A DNA stretch of 64,000 nt from contig NC_087083.1 in NCBI RefSeq assembly GCF_026151205.1, positions 8,119,460-8,183,459 of the forward strand. Direction: 5' to 3'. Origin of the DNA: Bolinopsis microptera. Lineage: Eukaryota; Ctenophora; Tentaculata; Lobata; Bolinopsidae. Shown in pieces: positions 57,801 through 64,000 of this stretch; within the stretch, counting starts at the first letter, position 1, and the number at the start of each line of letters is the position of its first letter. The translations under genes were made by a program, and so were the position numbers. Below the pieces are notes generated by a model. The model ran no database searches. It was not told the origin of the DNA and saw only the letters and a list, made by a program, of their open reading frames with translations.

Positions 57801-60800
57801 GAGAGTAGCAGAGGCTGAGACAATTCTAGAGGAATAGAAGAAAGTAGCAGAAGCTGAGCGTGTTCTAGAGGAGCAAAGGAGAGTAGCAGAAGCTGAAAGA
57901 GTTCTAGAGGAACAGAAGAGAGTAGCAGAAGCTGAGAGAGTTCTAGAGGAGCAGAAGAGACTAGCAGAAGCTGAGATAGTTCTAGTGGAAAAGAAGAGAG
58001 TAGCAGAGGTGGAGACAATTCTAGAGGAACAGAAGAGAGTAGCAGAAGCTGAGCGTATTCTAGAGGAACAGAAGAGAGTAGCAGAAGCTGAGAGAGTTCT
58101 AGAGGAACAGAAGAGAGTAGCAGAAGCTGAGATAGTTCTAGTTGAAAAGAAGAGAGTAGCAGAGGTGGAGAGAATTCTAGAGAAACAGACGAGAGTAGCA
58201 GAAGCTGAGAGAGTTCTAGAGGAACAGAAGAGAGTAGCAGAAGCTGAGCGTATTCTAGAGGAACAGAAGAGAGTAGCAAAGGTGGAGAGAATTCTAGAGA
58301 AACAGACGAGACTAGCAGAAGCTGAGGGAGTTCTAGAGGAACAGAAGAGACTAGAGAGTAGCAGAAGCTGAGCGTATTTTAGAGGAGCATAAGAGAGTAG
58401 CAGAAGCTGAGAGAGTTCTAGAGGAACAGAAGAGAGTAGCAGAGGTAGAGAGAATTCTAGAGAAACAGAGGAGAGTAGCAGAAGCTGAGAGAGTTATAGA
58501 GGAACAGAAGAGAGTAGCAGAGGTGGAGAGAATTCTAGAGAAACAGACGAGAGTAGCAGAAGCTGAGAGAGTTCTAGAGGAACAGAAGAGAGTAGCAGAA
58601 GCTGAGCGTATTTTAGAGGAACAGAAGAGAGTAGCAAAGGTGGAGAGAATTCTAGAGAAACAGACGAGAGTAGCAGAAGCTGAGAGAGTTCTAGAGGAGC
58701 AGAAGAGAATAGCAGAAGCTGAGCGTATTCTAGAGGAACAGAAGAGAGTAGCAGAAGCTGAGCGTATTCTAGAGGAACAGATGAGAGTAGCAGAAGCTGA
58801 GAGAGTTCTAGAGGAACAGAAGAGAGTAGCAGAGGTAGAGAGAATTCTAGAGAAACAGAGGAGAGTAGCAGACGCTGAGAGAGTTATAGAGGAACAGAAG
58901 AGAGTAGCAGAGGTGGAGAGAATTCTAGAGAAACAGACGAGAGTAGCAGAGGTGGAGAGAGTTCTAGAGGAACAGAACAACTCAGCTGAGGAAATGCATA
59001 GACTACAAGGAAAGGAATCTTATGTTGGAACAGCAGATTGCTGATGGCACACAATCATGTCAGTATTTAATAGTTAACATACATTGGAGTTCGGAAACCA
59101 GTTACAAGATCTAGGATTGTGAACATTAAGCGGGGGGGGGGGGGGGTTATCAGGTACCAAGTTGAGAAATCACGGTACTGACTGTGTTTTGGTATATAAA
59201 ATAAGATACCCTCCCATAAATTGCTTTAAACAGCTCATTAAACATTGGGAAATGGACAAAGTATACCCACTATTTAATAGGGGTTTTGTTTCCAATGCAG
59301 TCGAATTAAATAAAAAGTTACAAAAAAAGGAAACAAAATTTTTAAAAAACCCAAAAAAAAGGAAAAAAAAGTCAAAACCCAAAAAAACCCATTCCCAAAA
59401 TTGAAATTTGAGGTAAAATGGATTTTTGGGGTTGGACACCCCCTTAGTACCTTGTACTAACTGATTTTCTGGGAAATGAGCAGCAGACCCACCACTTATT
59501 ACAAAAGTACTAACAGTAACTGTGTTTTGGAAGAAAATATGACCCACCCCCCGCATTAAGTAAGAGTATATTGAAGGCCGCTCTGCAAGACGCGGAATAA
59601 CCGGGAGAAAACGTGGATCCTTCAAGATCGACTAAATCCCAGAAGTCACAACAGAAAGTTTCTGTTGTGACTTCCGTACTGATTCAGAACAATTTACCTG
59701 CCATTACAGTCTTACCGACGTTAATCATGCCAGCACACATTGTGTAGTCTATATAAATTATAAACCTGTACTTTTAAAAGTACATTTTTCGTGAAACCTG
59801 TCCTTTTAAAAGTACAATATTTGAAGATAATGCACTTTTAAAAGTACGTACTTTTAAAAGTACATCATTGTCTAGAATGATGTACTTTTAAAAGTACACC
59901 CAATTAACATCTCAATTAGAGGCAATTTATGATTTTTATGTCGCCCCACATTATTGCCTATTTATTGCACAATCGTTTAGGCAATATTAAAAAACCAAAT
60001 TTGGGATCTATCAAAGTTGGAGAATTGGCTGGTGGTACCGAGGATTTACCATTTTTCAAAGTACCATTTTTGACCACCTTTGCCAACATCCTATAAATTT
60101 CTTGCTTTTTTTACCCATCTGGCCAGGGTGTTAAAATCATCAACAGACCTTTTCTAACCTAATGCAAAAAACTGTATTAAAAAATATTTGTCACGAGACA
60201 AGTTAGGTCACTGTTTATGAACCGTACTTTTAAAAGTACCGTGGAAGAATATGGGTTAAACAACATTTTCTTCTACTTGGATCAGTAAGTCCAACTCTTC
60301 ATACATTTCAGCAAGCCATCAGTGTGTTCTACTCTATTTTAATCCTTGTGGTAAATGTAGGGTTCATCTTAGCCGCTACTTTTGTCTTCATGATCGTCGA
60401 AAACAGGGTAAGATCTTAAACTTAAAGAATCAACAAAATTAAAAAATACAATAGCCCCCCCCCCCCCCCCCCCCCCCTCGGCTGATTACGTAATATGTGA
60501 ACGACCCCATATACAATAAGCGTACTCATCCACTAACCACTTGGTAATATAAAACTCAAAACTGAAAATATTGCACTTGCTAATAGGGGGAGACGAAAAG
60601 GAACGCTGAGGCGTACGAAACACTTCAACACTTTGAAGGACATATAGACAATGCAACCAACATCCTTGCAGGTTTGTATTTATACATGCGTGTGTATGTG
60701 TTCGAGTGTGTGTGGGCATTGAATCGATTTGCTTGAATCTCAAAAATGGTGAGCTAAATGCCAGTTTTACAGGTTCTAATCCGAGGTATAAGAGCTATAA

Positions 60801-63456
60801 GTATAACTTTAGGTAGTGAGTTATGTAAAATTTAAGGGTACAACTGGATTTGGAGGAGTAATTATAGGGCCTACGAAATATTTTCCGCCGGTATTTTGTC
60901 GAGCTGAACATCCTGTACCCTTTGAACAACCCCGATTTCAGTTTGAGAAATTACCACGTTACAGTATATAAACCTATTTATTAAACATATTTATAGTATA
61001 ATAGTAGTTACTTATTGACCAGAGTTGCTGACACTGCAACAGCAGATGTGCAGAAAGAATAACGACAGAGTGGGTAATGATTGGGTTTTCTGGGGATCAT
61101 TCCAGTTCTGTAACACCGTCATAACAACTCTTGGTGGGCAACTGTAGTTATTGTTTCAGTTAAGCGTCTTACTTCAATATCTGTCATTTTTAGGCAAAGT
61201 TTAGATTTCGGAGTTATAAATTCTAAAATTTTAACTTTTTTATCTTCCTTATGATATAATTATATGTATATTGTCCTCAAATATATCGTCCTTCTTATAT
61301 TATGATAGTACTCACACCATTTTGGTTAAAAACGCTTATATCCTAATTCATAATTCCTATATATGTATACAATGTATACAATGTATACAATGTATCAGTA
61401 TACAATATATGCGAGTAAAAATCGCCCCTTCGTTTAGGATACGGTCTAGTGTACCCCCACACAGCAATAGCAAAGTACATCACCATGGTGTACGGTCTAT
61501 TTGGAATACCCATATATCTCTGCTACATCGCCTACTTTACGGATTATGTGCTGCTAGGGTTGGATGCTATCAGGTGCTGCATACAGCGCTGGACACAGTA
61601 AGTGTGTTTATTATGTGCTGCTAGGGTTGGATGCTATCAGGTGCTGCATACAGCGCTCGACACAGTAAGTGTGTTTATTATGTGCTGCTAGGGTTGGATG
61701 CTATCAGGTGCTGCATACAGCGCTGGACACAGTAAGTGTGTTTATTATGTGCTGCTAGGGTTGGATGCTATCAGGTGCTGCATACAGCGCTGGACACAGT
61801 AAGTGTGTTTATTATGTGCTGCTAGGGTTGGATGCTATCAGGTGCTGCATATAGCGCTGGACACAGTAAGTGTGTTTATTATGTGCTGCTAGGGTTGGAT
61901 GCTATCAGGTGCTGCATACAGCGCTGGACACAGTAAGTGTGTTTATTATGTGCTGCTAGGGTTGGATGCTATCAGGTGCTGCATACAGCGCTGGACACAG
62001 TAAGTGTGTTTTAAGGGACGATTTCACGCCTCTTAAACGCCCCTTAAAAACGTTTAATACTTTTAAGTTAAAACAAAGACATTCTAAAATATATCTCTAC
62101 TTATTGTTTTACATTCTACAAGTACAACATGTACCCTATTTTACATTCTAAAACATGTGCCCTATTTTTATGTTCACGTGATTAGTATTAGTAAGCTTTT
62201 ATTTTGTAAATTAGATATAATTAGTTAGGTAGACAAATATATGTATATTTATATAGAAGAGCAGTTCCAACATCAGTTATTTCATATTTTCAATTTGTAT
62301 TCTTGGTATGAGCGCGGTATAAATACACTGCTTCTTTTTTATTTTAACTATTCTAAGTCACCAAGTAGCATTAAATACGTTTTCTTGCAGCTGGAATTGG
62401 ATGGTAAAATCTCAAATCCGAATAGCTCTCATGCGATCTCTGTTCGCCACAATTTGTCTTTTTATTTACATCGGTGAGAAAACTTACTTAAAATGATTCC
62501 CAACACCCGATTTTATTGATGGAAGTTATGATTTGATACAATAACAATAATTCAATTACATTGATTACAATGATTACAATGATGACAACGACTACAATGA
62601 TTACAATGACTACAATGACTACAGTGTATCGTTTACAGCGGTACACTTGTGGGTAGTATACCCTTCCGAGAGGGACTGGGAGGAGCCCCACATGAAGAGA
62701 TCACTAATGCAAATGTTCTATTGGCAGGTAAGCAAGTAAATAAAGTCAAATTTTATTAATATTATGTACAGTATATATTATTACGTATATACAGAGACTG
62801 TTGGACGTTGGTAGTATAACACCCTACCAACGAGATACAGATATTATATATATATTATTACTATTACTATAAAATATATTACTATTTTACCATTTTGTTA
62901 TTCCTGGCCTCATACCGTATAAGCTTTTTGGATCATGGTGTTAATCGTAGTGACAACCGACGTTATTAATTTCTGACAGAATTTCACTCAATTTCCTCAG
63001 ACGATAAGGTTTACGACTATTGGTTTCGGTGATATTGTGGTGCTGTTGGGACATGAGATCCCCAAGCTGATGTCCTCTACTTTACTGGGGCTTCCACTTG
63101 GGATTTGCTGCATGAACGTTTACTTTTCAGCCATCAGGTTGTTTTTTAATAAAACAATTATTTTTTAATTGAATCTATCGAATTTTTTAATTGAATCGGT
63201 CCTTCCGAGTACGTAGATGTTTTTGAGAACATGTATCAATTAACAACTTTAGTTAAAAGAGATGCCTGACTCATCACATAGTATGTTTAAATATTATACA
63301 AATTTATCGATTAATTCTAATTTAATAATTAGTTACATAGTATGTAGTTTATAATAAGCTGGATTTTATCCCAGGAGTATGTCTGGCACAAAGATGTTCC
63401 AAAACTCTACTGTTTACGAAAAGTTTAGGTCATGTTGCGGCAGAAAACAACAGTGA
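54812..63456 (+). CDS. Two-pore-domain K+ channel (K2P/TWIK-TREK family)
   Basis: Thirteen exons join in phase (1176 nt, 391 residues): 54812-54868, 55156-55212, 55311-55340, 56637-56739, 56915-57000, 60312-60407, 60587-60671, 61023-61133, 61438-61597, 62391-62473, 62639-62727, 63001-63137, 63375-63456. The first five code an acidic soluble N-terminus. TM1 is ISVFYSILILVVNVGFIL with the following VENR. The cap helix region carries one Cys (QQMCRKNND). Pore 1 is FCNTVITTLGYG, split by an intron inside the filter (L|GYG). TM2 is YGLFGIPIYLCYIAYF. TM3 is ALMRSLFATICLFIYI. Pore 2 is TIRFTTIGFGDIV. TM4 is LLGLPLGICCMNVY. The C-tail is short and basic. Exon 3 is uncertain because it merges into the 11 bp array, and skipping it keeps phase. 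A polyA signal AATAAA is at 63687. Confidence 0.9.
55326..56372. repeat. 11 bp x 95 array (CCTGGTTACAC) at K2P exon 3
   Basis: The array starts within the end of K2P exon 3, and every unit holds CTG|GTTACA, a possible donor of the GTTANN type this region uses. Because 11 is not a multiple of 3 and the unit has no stop in any plus-strand frame, long frames run through all phases. Sparse variants (GTTTACACC, CCATGG, CCCTGGCC) mark a duplicated sub-block (about 55690-55860 and 56015-56115). Confidence 0.93.
57305..57470. repeat. Cluster of GTACTTTTAAAAGTAC palindromes
   Basis: Full or near copies lie at about 57307, 57357, 57390, 57420 and 57454, all in K2P intron 5. They are separated by short repeated text (GGGTTTAATGAATA). 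A second cluster lies at 59768-59890 with one more copy at 60225. Confidence 0.88.
57785..58985 (+). repeat. 39 bp x 30 array encoding a 13-residue coiled-coil-like repeat
   Basis: The unit reads RVAEAERVLEEQK in one frame, with V/E/K variants (RVAEVERILEKQT). It is multiple-of-three and mostly open: the frame is broken by a TAG at 57834 and an insertion near 58350, then open to a TGA at 59041. The block sits in K2P intron 5, and splicing it in breaks phase, so I do not include it in the channel. It may be a decayed coding exon, a pseudogene or a noncoding minisatellite. Opposite-strand Leu/Ser-rich frames are shadows. Confidence 0.75.
59768..60240. repeat. Second cluster of GTACTTTTAAAAGTAC palindromes
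   Basis: Copies lie at about 59768, 59803 (one base changed), 59828, 59844 (fused head to tail with the former) and 59880, and a lone one at 60225. All are in K2P intron 5, after the 39 bp array. Confidence 0.88.
60454..60580. repeat. Dispersed repeat with C run
   Basis: A C run of about 25 followed by TCGGCTGATTACGTAATATG and GAACGACCCCATAT, matching 51333-51410. It lies between K2P exons 6 and 7. Confidence 0.75.
61547..62010. repeat. 67 bp x 7 array from K2P exon 9 end plus donor
   Basis: The last 51 bp of exon 9 (V-L-L-G-L-D-A-I-R-C-C-I-Q-R-W-T-Q) and the donor GTAAGTGTGTTTATTA repeat seven times, nearly identical. Only the first donor (61597/61598) keeps the reading frame; read-through meets TAA at once. 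Confidence 0.96.
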
Positions 63457-63686
63457 ACAGAGTACACGTGTTGACTTTATTAACTAAAACGTAGCGATCA
63501 TAGTTGAAAGTGAGCTACAAATAACTAAAAATACTGGAAATTAGTCCGAGAATCAACTGACTGACTGGTCACCTTATTTGATTGATTAACACTTATTGCA
63601 ATTAAATGGTTTAAACATTGTCTACGATTGACTCATGATTGACTATTTGGTAACTGATTAAAGTGATAATTCATATTTTTGTATGC

Positions 63687-63692
63687 AATAAA
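63687..63692 (+). terminator. Polyadenylation signal of the K2P gene
   Basis: AATAAA about 230 bp after the K2P stop codon, the first good signal on that strand. Confidence 0.6.
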
Positions 63693-63894
63693 GATTAATA
63701 CAACGGTATAAACTACAAAACATCTTAAACTTTTAAAATCTAAATGACATCAACAACAACAAGACAACAAATCATAAATATTCACTCGTATCTTCGGCTG
63801 ATTCATAACCTTAAAACATTTTTGTATCTGAATAAATTGATGCGGTGTTAAAAATATCAAAACATTACTGATTTTGTTAACTTTTGTTTATTAA

Positions 63895-64000
63895 TCAAGA
63901 CTCAGAAGGGCCTCCTGCTAAAGAAACGTTCCAGTCTTCAAATATGGTTTTGAGGTTCTCACCAAAATTGAAAACAACATTAAACTTATCATTGCCTAAT
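63895..64000 (-). CDS. Last exon of an unidentified minus-strand gene (partial)
   Basis: On the minus strand an open frame enters from the window edge and ends LKTIFEDWNVSLAGGPSES, then TGA at 63895-63897. An AATAAA signal (63887-63892 on this strand) follows within a few bases. Coding-like composition and the close polyA signal support a real 3' end, convergent with the K2P gene. About 34 residues are visible and I do not recognise the family. The short 3' UTR resembles compact gene ends. Confidence 0.5.
   Translation of the reverse strand, partial: LGNDKFNVVFNFGENLKTIFEDWNVSLAGGPSES

Noticed and set aside
57692..58980. Leu/Ser-rich minus-strand frames over the 39 bp array
   Set aside because: Shadow frames of a multiple-of-three repeat.

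Overview
This is eukaryotic DNA from an animal nuclear genome. It is AT-rich, its genes are split by many short introns with canonical splice sites, and the families are metazoan: a rhodopsin-like GPCR, TRPM2, Ly6/three-finger, sushi and K2P proteins. A TRPM2 whose Nudix box is catalytically complete, together with the base composition and dispersed-repeat load, suggests an early-branching (non-bilaterian) animal. A cnidarian fits, but the species cannot be named from the sequence.

Layout. On the minus strand: a partial gene for an unidentified secreted protein (exons at 4938-5006, 4624-4746, 1658-1783 and probably 1-69); a single-exon class A GPCR (7020-8072); and a complete 38-exon TRPM2 gene (42252 down to 9252). 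I assembled TRPM2 with every intron phase consistent, giving 1552 residues. Its introns hold a nested plus-strand secreted sushi-domain gene (26241-27991), a 3.6 kb foldback element (22.13-25.75 kb), an 8.2 kb LTR retrotransposon with gag but no pol (30074-38286), a 613 bp hAT-type MITE (17844-18456) and many minisatellites. Beyond 42.3 kb is a repeat-rich stretch with segmental duplications and a telomere-like MITE (44866-45629). On the plus strand follow a six-exon secreted protein with two Ly6-type domains (48536-51783, 212 residues) and a 13-exon two-pore-domain K+ channel (54812-63456, about 391 residues). The last exon of another minus-strand gene lies at 63895-64000.

The main discovery is a recurrent structure. 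In at least eight places, in four different genes on both strands, a tandem array starts exactly at an exon's 3' end, and each copy carries the end of the exon plus its 5' splice site. Examples: about 74 copies of a 20 bp unit at the TRPM2 Nudix exon, each with a GT or GC donor; 67 bp x 7 in the K2P gene; about 121 bp x 4 in the Ly6 gene; 62 bp x 2, 32 bp x 3 and a duplicated donor around a (GA)n block in TRPM2; and donor copies around an 8 bp array in the secreted gene. Ages range from a fresh single duplication to a long array. This suggests a local mechanism, or tolerance, that builds intronic minisatellites from 5' splice sites and lengthens introns while keeping splicing to the first donor.

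The genes are mostly cell-surface or secreted: two channels, a GPCR and three secreted proteins. No operon-like arrangement is seen and I infer no shared pathway. All exon models come from reading the sequence by eye and have no transcript support.
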